Shown here: positions 32,924 through 40,600 of the stretch, piece by piece
Layout: each line of letters opens with the position of its first letter
Position numbering within the stretch: the stretch's first letter is position 1
Made by a program: the position numbers and the translations under genes
Notes under the pieces: model-generated
What the model was told of the DNA's origin: nothing
Seen by the model: the letters and a program-made list of their open reading frames with translations, nothing else
The model's database searches: none
NCBI GenBank assembly: GCA_031264145.1
Contig: JAISEK010000017.1
Span: forward strand, 1-46,494
Reading direction: 5' to 3'
Source of the DNA: Deltaproteobacteria bacterium
Lineage (GTDB): Bacteria; Desulfobacterota; Desulfarculia; Adiutricales; Adiutricaceae
DNA length: 46,494 bases

Positions 32924-34438
32924 ATGATCGATCTCAGCGAAAACACCTGCCCGACCAGGGAACAGAGGGCCAACGGCATCAACGCCTTCAGCGGCAAAGC
33001 CAGCGAGCTGCTGTCACAGGCCAGGGAAGGGAAGCTCAAGAACTGCGAGCGCGACTTCCAGCAAAACTCCGGCTGCCTTCTGAACTTCTATCTTTCCGTC
33101 AGGGTGGCCACCATAAGGGACTCGGTCATGATTGTCCACGCCCCGGTCGGCTGCTCGGCACCGGCCAACATCTACCGTGAGGTCTACCGGCGCCTGTGGA
33201 CCGGCCTGGGCCGGAGTCACGATGACTTCGACTTCCACTGGCTGACGACCAACCTGGGGGAGCGCGACGTCATCTACGGGGCGGCCGACAAGCTCAGGTT
33301 CGCCATCGCCGAGGCCGAGAGGCGGCACTCCCCGGAGGCCATCTTCATTCTCACGTCCTGCGCCTCGGGCATCATCGGGGAGGACGTCGAGGGGGTGGTC
33401 GCCGAGCTCCAGCCTGGGACCAGGGCCACAATCGTCCCCATCCACTGCGAGGGTATACGCTCGAGGATAGTCCAGACCGGCTACGACGCCTTCTGGCACG
33501 GCATCCTCAAGTACCTTGTCAGGGAGCCGGAAAAGAGGCAGGGGGACCTGGTGAACGTCGCCAGCATGCTCAGCTACACCTGGCAGGACCGGCAGGAGAT
33601 ATCCAGGCTCCTCGGGAGGATGGGGCTTCGGGCCAACTTCGTCCCCGAGTTCGCCTCGGTCGAGGACTTCAGGAACCTGGGGAGCGCCGCCCTCACGGCC
33701 CCGGTCTGCCCGACCTACACCGACTACCTGTCCCGGGGCCTCGACGAGCATTTCGGGGTGCCCTTCTTCATGTACCCCTCGCCGATCGGCATCGCCAACA
33801 CAGACGCCTGGCTGCGGGAGATCGGGGCCAGGCTGGATCTCTCGGAGAGGGCCGAGGAGGTCATCGCCTCCGAGCGGGCCCGCTGGGTCCCCAGGATGGA
33901 GAAGATCCAGGAAGGCTTCGCCAAGGTCAAGGCCGACAACGGCGGCGACTTCCGGGTCATGGGCTCCCTTGGCCAGGGCCGCCTGGTCACCCAGACCCCC
34001 TTCTTCAGGGAACTCGGCGTCTCGACCCCGGTGGCCCTGTGCCAGGACTTCGACGATCTCCTCCTGGAGGACGTGGAGCGGCTCCTTGAGCGGGTCGGCG
34101 ACTTCGAGATCATAGTCAACACCTTCCAGGCGGCCGAGGTGGCCCACACGGCCCGCAAGCACGACCCTGACATGGTCCTCTCCTGCCCCTTCCAGGGCAG
34201 CGCCTACAAGCGCCAGAAGGGCATGACCAGGATCCACGCCCTCCGGGGCGACGGGCGCCTGTGGAGCGCCCAGGCCGGCTACGCCGGGGCCGTGGCCTGC
34301 GGCAACTTCCTTCTCCAGGCCACCAAGAACCGCTCCTTCCAGAACACCATGCTGGCCAAGACCGAGGATCCCTACCGCGAATGGTGGTACCGGCAGCCGG
34401 ATCCCCACTATTTCCACCGCAAGGAGGCCAGGGGATAA
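32924..34438 (+). CDS. Nitrogenase component 1 alpha-like subunit (NifD family)
   Basis: 504 residues from ATG 32924, chosen for GAAGGAG upstream; a GTG at 32837 would add 29 unlikely residues. Aligning by eye with NifD, P-cluster ligands C62, C88, C154 correspond to C51, C77, C146, with identical 26-residue spacing of the first pair. Cofactor ligands C275 and H442 correspond to C262 (in APVCPTYTDYLSRGL) and H438 (in TRIHALRGD). V70 and R96 are kept as V59 and R85, but the proton-relay H195 is Tyr187 and Q191 is not aligned. The protein should therefore bind a P-cluster and a NifB-derived cofactor yet have altered substrate chemistry. Forms a complex with the NifK-like product of the adjoining gene. 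Confidence 0.92.
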   Translation: MIDLSENTCPTREQRANGINAFSGKASELLSQAREGKLKNCERDFQQNSGCLLNFYLSVRVATIRDSVMIVHAPVGCSAPANIYREVYRRLWTGLGRSHDDFDFHWLTTNLGERDVIYGAADKLRFAIAEAERRHSPEAIFILTSCASGIIGEDVEGVVAELQPGTRATIVPIHCEGIRSRIVQTGYDAFWHGILKYLVREPEKRQGDLVNVASMLSYTWQDRQEISRLLGRMGLRANFVPEFASVEDFRNLGSAALTAPVCPTYTDYLSRGLDEHFGVPFFMYPSPIGIANTDAWLREIGARLDLSERAEEVIASERARWVPRMEKIQEGFAKVKADNGGDFRVMGSLGQGRLVTQTPFFRELGVSTPVALCQDFDDLLLEDVERLLERVGDFEIIVNTFQAAEVAHTARKHDPDMVLSCPFQGSAYKRQKGMTRIHALRGDGRLWSAQAGYAGAVACGNFLLQATKNRSFQNTMLAKTEDPYREWWYRQPDPHYFHRKEARG

Positions 34439-34439
34439 G

Positions 34440-35801
34440 ATGGCCCTTACCCTTGTCAAGGGCTCGGAAGGGCCCCTTTCCGCCGTCGAGTATCCCGAGG
34501 TGGCCGAGGCCCCCCGCTTCACCTGCGCCCTGGGGGGCGCCTACGGGGCCACCCTGGGCCTCTACGGGGCCGTCCCCCTACTCCACTCTGGCTCCGGCTG
34601 CGGCATGGCCAACGCCCAGGGCATGACCTACGCCTCGGGTCTCAACTCGGGGGGCATGATCGGCCCCACCACCACCCCCTGCTCGGGGCTCGTCGAGGAG
34701 CACGTGGTCTTCGGGGGCGAGGACAAGCTCCGGCGCCTCATCGAGACGACCATCCAGATCATGAGGGGCGAGCTGTACGTCGTCATATCCGGCTGCGTCC
34801 CGGCCCTCATCGGCGACGACGTGGACTCGGTCGTGGCCTCCTTCAGGGACCGGGCAAGGGTCATCCACGTCAAGACCTCCGGCTTCGCCGGGAACGGCTT
34901 CGCCGGCTACGACCTCTTCCTCGACTCGCTGGTCGACAACGTCCTTTCAGGAGAAAAGCCGGACGTGGAAAAAAGGCTCGTCAATATCCTGGGTCTGGCC
35001 CCCAACCAGCACGTTTTCTGGAAGGGGGAGCTTCTGGCCCTCAAGGAGCTCTTCGCCTCCGTCGGCATCCTGGCCAACCCCATCTTCGCCGACTTCGGGT
35101 CGGTCGCGGCCGTCCAGGCCATCCCCAAGGCGGCCCTGAACGTTGTCCTGAGCCCCTGGAACGGCCTCGCGGCGGCCAGGAAGCTGGAGGAGCGCTACGG
35201 CACGCCCCTCGAGGCCTTCGGCTACGTGCCCATCGGGCCAAGGGACACGGCCAGCCTCCTCAGGGCCGTGGGCCGAAGGCTTCGGCTGCCGGGCCGGAAA
35301 GTCGAGGCGGCCATCTCCTCCCAGGAGCGCCACGCATACCGCTTCATGGAGTACCTGGCCGAGATGTTCATGGTGGCCATGCCCCACGCCTACACGGCCG
35401 TCATAGCCGACAGCCGCACGGCCATCGCCCTGACCCGCTACGGGGCCAACGAGCTGGGCTGGAACCCACAGCTGGCCGTGGTCACCGACGACCCGCCCGA
35501 GGATCGCCGCCCTGAAATAGAGAGGCTCCTGACCGAGGGGCTCGAGGGGACGAGCGTGCCCCGGGTCATCTTCGACTACGACTCGCACCGCATAAGGGGC
35601 TACCTGAGGGAACAGCCGCTCCAGGTCATCTTCGGCAGTTCCCTGGAGAAATACATCGCCAAAAGGGAGAACGAGTCCCACCACCTGAGCGTGGCCTACC
35701 CAACCTACGACCGCCTGGTGGTGGATCGGAGCTACGCCGGCTTTCGCGGGGGCATCGCCCTTCTGGAGGACATGTCCCATTCCTTCGCCGGCCCGACCTG
35801 A
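34440..35801 (+). CDS. Nitrogenase component 1 beta-like subunit (NifK family)
   Basis: 453 residues, starting one base after the NifD-like stop, so tightly coupled. P-cluster ligands equivalent to NifK C70, C95, C153 are C29 (FTCALGG), C54 (GSGCGMA, same 25-residue spacing) and C119 (SGCVPALIGDD). Other family marks are EEHVVFGGEDKLRR near residues 86-99 and SPWNGLAAARKLEERYGTP. The N-terminus lacks the roughly 40-residue extension of NifK, and the protein is about 70 residues shorter, as in nitrogenase-like enzymes. Partner of the NifD-like subunit. Confidence 0.92.
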   Translation: MALTLVKGSEGPLSAVEYPEVAEAPRFTCALGGAYGATLGLYGAVPLLHSGSGCGMANAQGMTYASGLNSGGMIGPTTTPCSGLVEEHVVFGGEDKLRRLIETTIQIMRGELYVVISGCVPALIGDDVDSVVASFRDRARVIHVKTSGFAGNGFAGYDLFLDSLVDNVLSGEKPDVEKRLVNILGLAPNQHVFWKGELLALKELFASVGILANPIFADFGSVAAVQAIPKAALNVVLSPWNGLAAARKLEERYGTPLEAFGYVPIGPRDTASLLRAVGRRLRLPGRKVEAAISSQERHAYRFMEYLAEMFMVAMPHAYTAVIADSRTAIALTRYGANELGWNPQLAVVTDDPPEDRRPEIERLLTEGLEGTSVPRVIFDYDSHRIRGYLREQPLQVIFGSSLEKYIAKRENESHHLSVAYPTYDRLVVDRSYAGFRGGIALLEDMSHSFAGPT

Positions 35802-35843
35802 CGGGGCCACCCTCGCGCCCGAAACCCAAAAGGAGCCGCCAAA

Positions 35844-36701
35844 ATGAACGTCCCAGGCGACCATCCCTGCTTCTCGGCCGACTGCCGGCCCAACCTGGGC
35901 CGCATCCACCTTCCGGTGGCCCCGGGCTGCAACATCTTCTGCCGCTTCTGCTCCCGGGGCATCTCCGGCCACCTGGACCGCCCCGGCCAGGCCTTCAGGG
36001 CCATAACCCCCAGGGAGGCCCTGGGGGCCCTGGAGTCGGCCCTGAGGCTCTGCCCCGAGATAAGGGTGGCCGGGGTGGCCGGCCCAGGGGACCCACTGGC
36101 CGGCCCCGAGGCCCTGGAGACCCTGGCTCTGGTGAGGGCCCACCACCCCTCCATCATCGGCTGCCTCTCCACCAACGGCCTGGCCCTATACGAGAGCATG
36201 GAGGGACTCCTCCTGGCCGGGGTGAGGACGGTCACCGTGACCGTGAACGCCGTCGACCCCAGGATCCTCTCCGCCCTGAACGGCGGGGTCATCCTGGACG
36301 GCCGGACCGTGGCCGGGACGGACGGGGCCGAGATCCTCATAGCGGCCCAGGAGCGGGGCATGAGGCTGGCCAGCCAGAACTCCTTGGCCATCAAGGCCAA
36401 CATGGTCCTGGTCCCCGGCCTGAACGACGGGCACGTCGCTGAGGTGGCCAGGCGCGTGAGGGACTGGGGGGCGAATCTGATGAACGTCATCCCCCTGATT
36501 CCCGCTGGCGGCCTGGCCGGCATCCCGGCCCCTTCCGCCATGGACGTAGAGCGGGCGGCCAGGGAGGCCGGCAGATTCTTGCCGGTCAAGAGAAACTGCC
36601 GGCGCTGCCGGGCCGATGCCTGCGGGGTGCCTGGCCTGAGCGACTTTTCCAGAGAAATATACGGCCCTGGGTGGCCACGGGAGACATTCTCACATGGCTA
36701 G
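35844..36701 (+). CDS. NifB-like radical SAM cofactor-maturation protein
   Basis: 285 residues; AAGGAG eight bases upstream. Radical-SAM cysteines C29, C33, C36 (CNIFCRFC). NifB hallmarks are HPCFS at residues 7-11, AGPGDPLAGPE, CLSTNGLAL, VTVTVNAVDP and the C-terminal CRRCRADACG, whose cysteines bind the K-cluster precursors in NifB. It lacks the C-terminal NifX domain of many bacterial NifB proteins; that domain is encoded by the next, overlapping gene. Predicted role is to build a carbide-containing Fe-S cluster (NifB-co-like) for the NifDK-like enzyme. Its presence argues strongly that the enzyme uses a NifB-type cofactor. Confidence 0.92.
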   Translation: MNVPGDHPCFSADCRPNLGRIHLPVAPGCNIFCRFCSRGISGHLDRPGQAFRAITPREALGALESALRLCPEIRVAGVAGPGDPLAGPEALETLALVRAHHPSIIGCLSTNGLALYESMEGLLLAGVRTVTVTVNAVDPRILSALNGGVILDGRTVAGTDGAEILIAAQERGMRLASQNSLAIKANMVLVPGLNDGHVAEVARRVRDWGANLMNVIPLIPAGGLAGIPAPSAMDVERAAREAGRFLPVKRNCRRCRADACGVPGLSDFSREIYGPGWPRETFSHG

Positions 36702-37101
36702 AAAAGGGCCGGAAACCGTCACCAGGGACACCCTGCCCGGCCCCGCCAGGTCCCGTGGCCCCTACCGGCCTGGCCGCGTGGCCGTGGCCTCGGAGACCGG
36801 GGAAAACATAGACGCCTGCTTTGGCCGGACCGGGTGTTTCAGAATCTATGCCCTCGCCGACGACGGGGGCACCCCCGCCTACGTCCCCCTGGAGACCAGG
36901 CCAGGCCCCAGGCCCTGCCGGGACAGGGAACACGACCTCGGGGCCCTGTCCGCCTGCGCCGACCTCCTGTCCGACTGCGGCATGGTCCTGGCCGGGAAAA
37001 TTGGCCCGGCGGCGCTCCAGATCCTGGCCTCGCGGGGCATCCTGGGCCTCTCGGTCCGGCTGCCCCTGGACGAGGCCCTCAGGCGCCTGGCCGCGAGATA
37101 G
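36694..37101 (+). CDS. NifX/NafY-like cofactor-binding protein
   Basis: 135 residues, beginning eight bases before the NifB-like stop (ATGG overlapping CTAG). The segment VAVASETGENIDACFGRTGCFRIYAL is split here as VAVASETGENIDACFGRT (residues 30-47) plus GCFRIYAL, the signature of the dinitrogenase iron-molybdenum cofactor family. GMVLAGKIGPAALQILASRG (96-115) completes the domain, which binds and shuttles NifB-co/FeMo-co. Extra cysteines occur at residues 42 and 48. It stands in for the NifX domain missing from the NifB-like protein. Confidence 0.88.
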   Translation: MARKGPETVTRDTLPGPARSRGPYRPGRVAVASETGENIDACFGRTGCFRIYALADDGGTPAYVPLETRPGPRPCRDREHDLGALSACADLLSDCGMVLAGKIGPAALQILASRGILGLSVRLPLDEALRRLAAR

Positions 37102-37156
37102 GCGGCCAGGGGCATTTTTCCGGGCCGGGGAGGCCTGGCCTGGATGGAGGACGCGC

Positions 37157-37978
37157 ATGGACGCGAACGAGACGGCCAGGGGCCACCCCGGCGAGGGGGC
37201 CAGGACACTGGGAGCCATGGGCCGGCGGCTCATGGGCTGGTACGGGATCCTGGGCTTTCTGGCGCTTTGGCAGCTGGCACCCTTATTGGGGCTCTGCGAC
37301 CGCCGCTTCATCCCGCCCCCATCGGAGATTGGCGCCGAGGCCCTGGTCCTCATGGGCCGGGGTGAGCTTTTCGTCCATGCGGCCACGTCGGCCCAGAGGG
37401 CCCTCCTGGGGCTGGCAGCGGCAGTCGCCCTGGCCCTTCCGCTGGCCGCCCTCATGTCCGGCTTCCTGCCGAGGCTCACCAGGTTCCTGGCGCCCCTGGT
37501 CGCCCTCCTCTCGGGCATCAACCCCTTCGCCCTCTTCCCGCTCTTCATCCTCCTCTTCGGTGTCGGCGAGAAGGCCAAGTTCGCCATAATCTTCTGGTCG
37601 AGCCTCTTCCCGATCCTCGGCGCCGCCATCAACGGGATTGCCGGCTGCGACCCGCTCCTCCTGAAGGCGGCCAGGTCCATGGGGGCCAAAAGGGCGGTGG
37701 TTTTCCTCAAGGTGTCTGTCCCCGCGGCCTTGCCCTCCATCATGGTGGGCCTTCGGCTGGGGGCCACCACGGCCTTCCTATTCCTCATAGCCGCCGAGAT
37801 GCTGGCCGCCAACACCGGCCTGGGCTGGCTGGTCCACAACTCGGCCATGAACAACTACATCCCCAGGCTCTACGTGGGCGCGGTCTCCATCGCCGCGATG
37901 GGCCTGGCCCTGGCCTTCCTGATCGACCGGCTGGAAGGGTTCCTTCTGGACTACAAGGAGGAGGTGAGGGCCTCCTAG
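37157..37978 (+). CDS. ABC transporter permease, NitT/TauT (SsuC) type, copy 1
   Basis: 273 residues from ATG 37157 with GGAGG six bases upstream. About six transmembrane helices. The cytoplasmic EAA loop reads ARSMGAKRAVVFLKVSVPAA, which contacts the ATPase; family motifs SGINPFALFPLF and LIAAEMLAANTGLGWLV are present. It is closest to permease copy 3 in the loop (VFLKV, AALPSI). It follows the NifX-like gene by 55 bases and overlaps no neighbour. Confidence 0.9.
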   Translation: MDANETARGHPGEGARTLGAMGRRLMGWYGILGFLALWQLAPLLGLCDRRFIPPPSEIGAEALVLMGRGELFVHAATSAQRALLGLAAAVALALPLAALMSGFLPRLTRFLAPLVALLSGINPFALFPLFILLFGVGEKAKFAIIFWSSLFPILGAAINGIAGCDPLLLKAARSMGAKRAVVFLKVSVPAALPSIMVGLRLGATTAFLFLIAAEMLAANTGLGWLVHNSAMNNYIPRLYVGAVSIAAMGLALAFLIDRLEGFLLDYKEEVRAS

Positions 37979-37994
37979 GGCGGCCCCACGGACC

Positions 37995-38774
37995 ATGAAA
38001 CGTATAGGCGGCTTTTTTGGCGATTCCTTTTACAGGTTTGGCTCCATCGTCCTCTTCGTCCTGGCCTGGCAGACACTCTGCTCCACCGGCCTCGCCCCCG
38101 GGACCTTCGTGGCCTCACCGGCCGTCATCGCCGAGACCCTGGCCAAATGGGCCGTCAACGGCTTTCTGGCCAGACACGGCCTGATCTCACTCTCCCGGGC
38201 CCTGTACGGCTTTCTCCTGGCGGTGGCCGTCGGGGTCCCCCTTGGTTTCCTCCTGGGCGGCTGGTTCAAGGCGGCCGGCAGGATCCTGGATCCGCTTCTG
38301 AAGTTCCTGGGCCAGTTCAACCCCTTCGCCCTCTTTTCCGTGTTCATGCTCATCTTCGGCCTGGGCGAAACCTCAAAGGTGGCCATGATCTTCTGGGTCT
38401 CGCTCTGGCCAATACTCCACAACGCCTCCCTGGGGGTCAGGACGGTCGATCCCCTGTTCGTGAAGCTGGCCCGCAGCCTGGGCCTCTCCCGGCCAAGGAT
38501 CCTCTGGCGCATCGTCGTCCCCTCCTCGGCCCCCTATCTCTTCAGCGGCCTCAGGCAGGCCTCGGGCACGGCCTTCTTCATGCTCATCCCGGCCGAGATG
38601 CTGGGGGCCGCCCGCGGCCTGGGCTGGCTCATCATAAATGCGCAGATAAACTACCAGATCCCCCAGCTCTACGCCGGAACGGCCATCATCGTCGCCATTG
38701 GCCTGGCCATCGACGCTCTCTTCAGGTTCCTGGAGGGCCAGGTGGTCAGGTGGAGGGAGAAGGCCGCCGTCTAG
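37995..38774 (+). CDS. ABC transporter permease, NitT/TauT (SsuC) type, copy 2
   Basis: 259 residues; 16 bases after copy 1, no strong ribosome site. About six transmembrane helices, motif GQFNPFALFSVFMLIFGLGE, EAA loop ARSLGLSRPRILWRIVVPSS and ML-PAEMLGAARGLGWLI. It groups by eye with copy 4 (RILWRI/SILSRI, GAARGLG/GASRGLG). Copies 1 and 2 may pair as a heterodimeric channel. Confidence 0.9.
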   Translation: MKRIGGFFGDSFYRFGSIVLFVLAWQTLCSTGLAPGTFVASPAVIAETLAKWAVNGFLARHGLISLSRALYGFLLAVAVGVPLGFLLGGWFKAAGRILDPLLKFLGQFNPFALFSVFMLIFGLGETSKVAMIFWVSLWPILHNASLGVRTVDPLFVKLARSLGLSRPRILWRIVVPSSAPYLFSGLRQASGTAFFMLIPAEMLGAARGLGWLIINAQINYQIPQLYAGTAIIVAIGLAIDALFRFLEGQVVRWREKAAV

Positions 38775-38798
38775 CCCTCCCCGCCTGCCCACGGCCCC

Positions 38799-39812
38799 GT
38801 GACCCCCGCCGCGGCCTCCCGGACGCCGCCTTCCAAGAACATCGCGCCGGTGGCCCTAGGCGGCAAGGCCACGGCCCAGCGGGGCATGAGAATGACCCTC
38901 CCGAGACGCTCCCCAACGAGGTTCCTGGTCCCGGCCGCCATGTTGGCCCTCTGGGAAACCCTTTCCCGCCTGGGACTGCTAGATCCCCAGTTCGTGCCCG
39001 GCCTCGCGGACAGCCTGGCGGCGGCCCTGGACATGACCAGGCGGGCCTTCCTCCTCACCCACGCCATGGTCTCGCTGGCCCGGGTGGCCTTGGCCCTAGG
39101 CCTGGCCCTCCTGGCGGGGGTGCCCCTGGCCTTTTCCCTCGGCCACGCCTGGCCAGGTGCCTTCAGGTTCCTGGAGCCGCTCCTTCGGGTCCTCGGGCAA
39201 ATAAACCCCTACTGCCTCTTCCCCGTCTTCGTGGTCGTCTTCGGCCTGGGCGAGGCGGCCAAGATCTCCGTGTTGGCCTGGGTGGCCCTCTGGCCCATAT
39301 TTTTCGGCACCCTGGCCGGCCTGGGGGACCTGGATCCGGTCCTGGCCAGGGCGGCCAGGGGCATGGGGGCCGGGAAGGCCTCCGTCTTCCTCAAGGTGGC
39401 CATCCCGGCCGCCTCGCCCTCCATCTTCGCCGGGGCCCGCACAGGAGTCCAGATGGCCTTCTTCATCCTAATCGCCGCCGAGATGACCGGGGCCACGGCC
39501 GGCCTGGGCTGGCTTGTCCACAACGCCGGGGCCATGTTCCAGGTGCCCAGGATCTACGGTGCCGGCCTGGTCATCGTGGCCCTGGGCCTCGGCCTCAACA
39601 GGTTCCTGGTCTTCCTCGACCGCGGCCTCTTCTTCTGGCGGGCCAGCGGGCCAGGCCAGGATGGCTTGCCCCGGCCTGGCCCGCTGGCCTTGGCACTGGC
39701 CCTGGCCGCTGCCCTCATAGTCCTGGCCATCGGCCTCATCGGGATGGCCAGGGCCGAGTCCCTCCTGAACGATCCCTCCGTCGTCCCAGAGTACCGGGTC
39801 TGGACCGAGTGA
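38799..39812 (+). CDS. ABC transporter permease, NitT/TauT (SsuC) type, copy 3, with extra C-terminal membrane helix
   Basis: 337 residues from GTG 38799; an ATG at 38886 would shorten the odd Ala/Pro-rich N-terminus and may be the real start. The core has GQINPYCLFPVFVVVFGLGE, EAA loop ARGMGAGKASVFLKVAIPAA and LIAAEMTGATAGLGWLV. Beyond the family's normal end it continues about 60 residues with an additional hydrophobic helix (LALALALAAALIVLAIGLIGMA) and a short tail, absent in the other copies. Confidence 0.88.
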   Translation: MTPAAASRTPPSKNIAPVALGGKATAQRGMRMTLPRRSPTRFLVPAAMLALWETLSRLGLLDPQFVPGLADSLAAALDMTRRAFLLTHAMVSLARVALALGLALLAGVPLAFSLGHAWPGAFRFLEPLLRVLGQINPYCLFPVFVVVFGLGEAAKISVLAWVALWPIFFGTLAGLGDLDPVLARAARGMGAGKASVFLKVAIPAASPSIFAGARTGVQMAFFILIAAEMTGATAGLGWLVHNAGAMFQVPRIYGAGLVIVALGLGLNRFLVFLDRGLFFWRASGPGQDGLPRPGPLALALALAAALIVLAIGLIGMARAESLLNDPSVVPEYRVWTE

Positions 39813-39817
39813 GGGGC

Positions 39818-40579
39818 ATGGCCAGGCACGTATCCATCCCGGCCTTCCTGGTCCTCTGGGAGACCCTGTCCCGCTCCGGGGCCATCAGGGCGGTCTTCTT
39901 CCCGCCCTTCTCCCAGGTCATGGCCACCCTGGCGGAGCTGGCCGTCTCGGGCGAGCTCTGGGGCCACCTGTCCATAAGCCTCCTCCGGGCCCTTTCGGGC
40001 TTTGCCCTGGCCGCCCTGGCCGGCCTCCCGCTGGGCTTTGTCCTGGGCGGCCACTCCCGCTCCCTTTTTGAGCTTCTGGACCTCCCGATGGAGATTCTGA
40101 GCCAGCTGAACCCCTTCCTCCTCTTCCACCTCGTCATACTCGTGATGGGCATCGGCGAGGCTCCTAAGATAACCATGGTGGCCTGGACCTGCCTTTGGCC
40201 CATCGCCTTCGGGGCCATGTCCGGGGCCCGTGGGGTCAACCCGGAGCTTGTCAGGGCCGGCCGGGCCTTTGGCCTCTCCGGGGTGTCCATCCTGTCCAGG
40301 ATCCGCCTCCCGGCGGCCGGGCGGCAAATATTCCAGGGCCTGCGGCTGGCCCTGGGCCAAAGCCTCTTCATGCTGGTGGCCGCCGAGATGATGGGGGCCT
40401 CGAGGGGCCTGGGCTTCCTGGTCCTCGACAGCCAGGAGACGTTCCAGCTTCGGAAAATGTACGCCGCCGTCCTGGCCATAGCCTTCCTCGGCCTGGCCCT
40501 GGACGCGCTCTTTGGGCTCCTTTCCCGGCTCCTCGTCCCACTGCCTCCCGGCCAGAGCGCCAACACGGCCGGAGACTGA
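39818..40579 (+). CDS. ABC transporter permease, NitT/TauT (SsuC) type, copy 4
   Basis: 253 residues from ATG 39818, five bases after the stop of copy 3 with GAGGGG as ribosome site; the open frame extends much further upstream only because the DNA is GC-rich. Motifs: SQLNPFLLFHLVILVMGIGE, EAA loop GRAFGLSGVSILSRIRLPAA and LVAAEMMGASRGLGFLV. Together with copy 3 it may form a second heterodimeric channel. Confidence 0.9.
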   Translation: MARHVSIPAFLVLWETLSRSGAIRAVFFPPFSQVMATLAELAVSGELWGHLSISLLRALSGFALAALAGLPLGFVLGGHSRSLFELLDLPMEILSQLNPFLLFHLVILVMGIGEAPKITMVAWTCLWPIAFGAMSGARGVNPELVRAGRAFGLSGVSILSRIRLPAAGRQIFQGLRLALGQSLFMLVAAEMMGASRGLGFLVLDSQETFQLRKMYAAVLAIAFLGLALDALFGLLSRLLVPLPPGQSANTAGD

Positions 40580-40600
40580 GCCCCCAAGGATGGTGACGCC

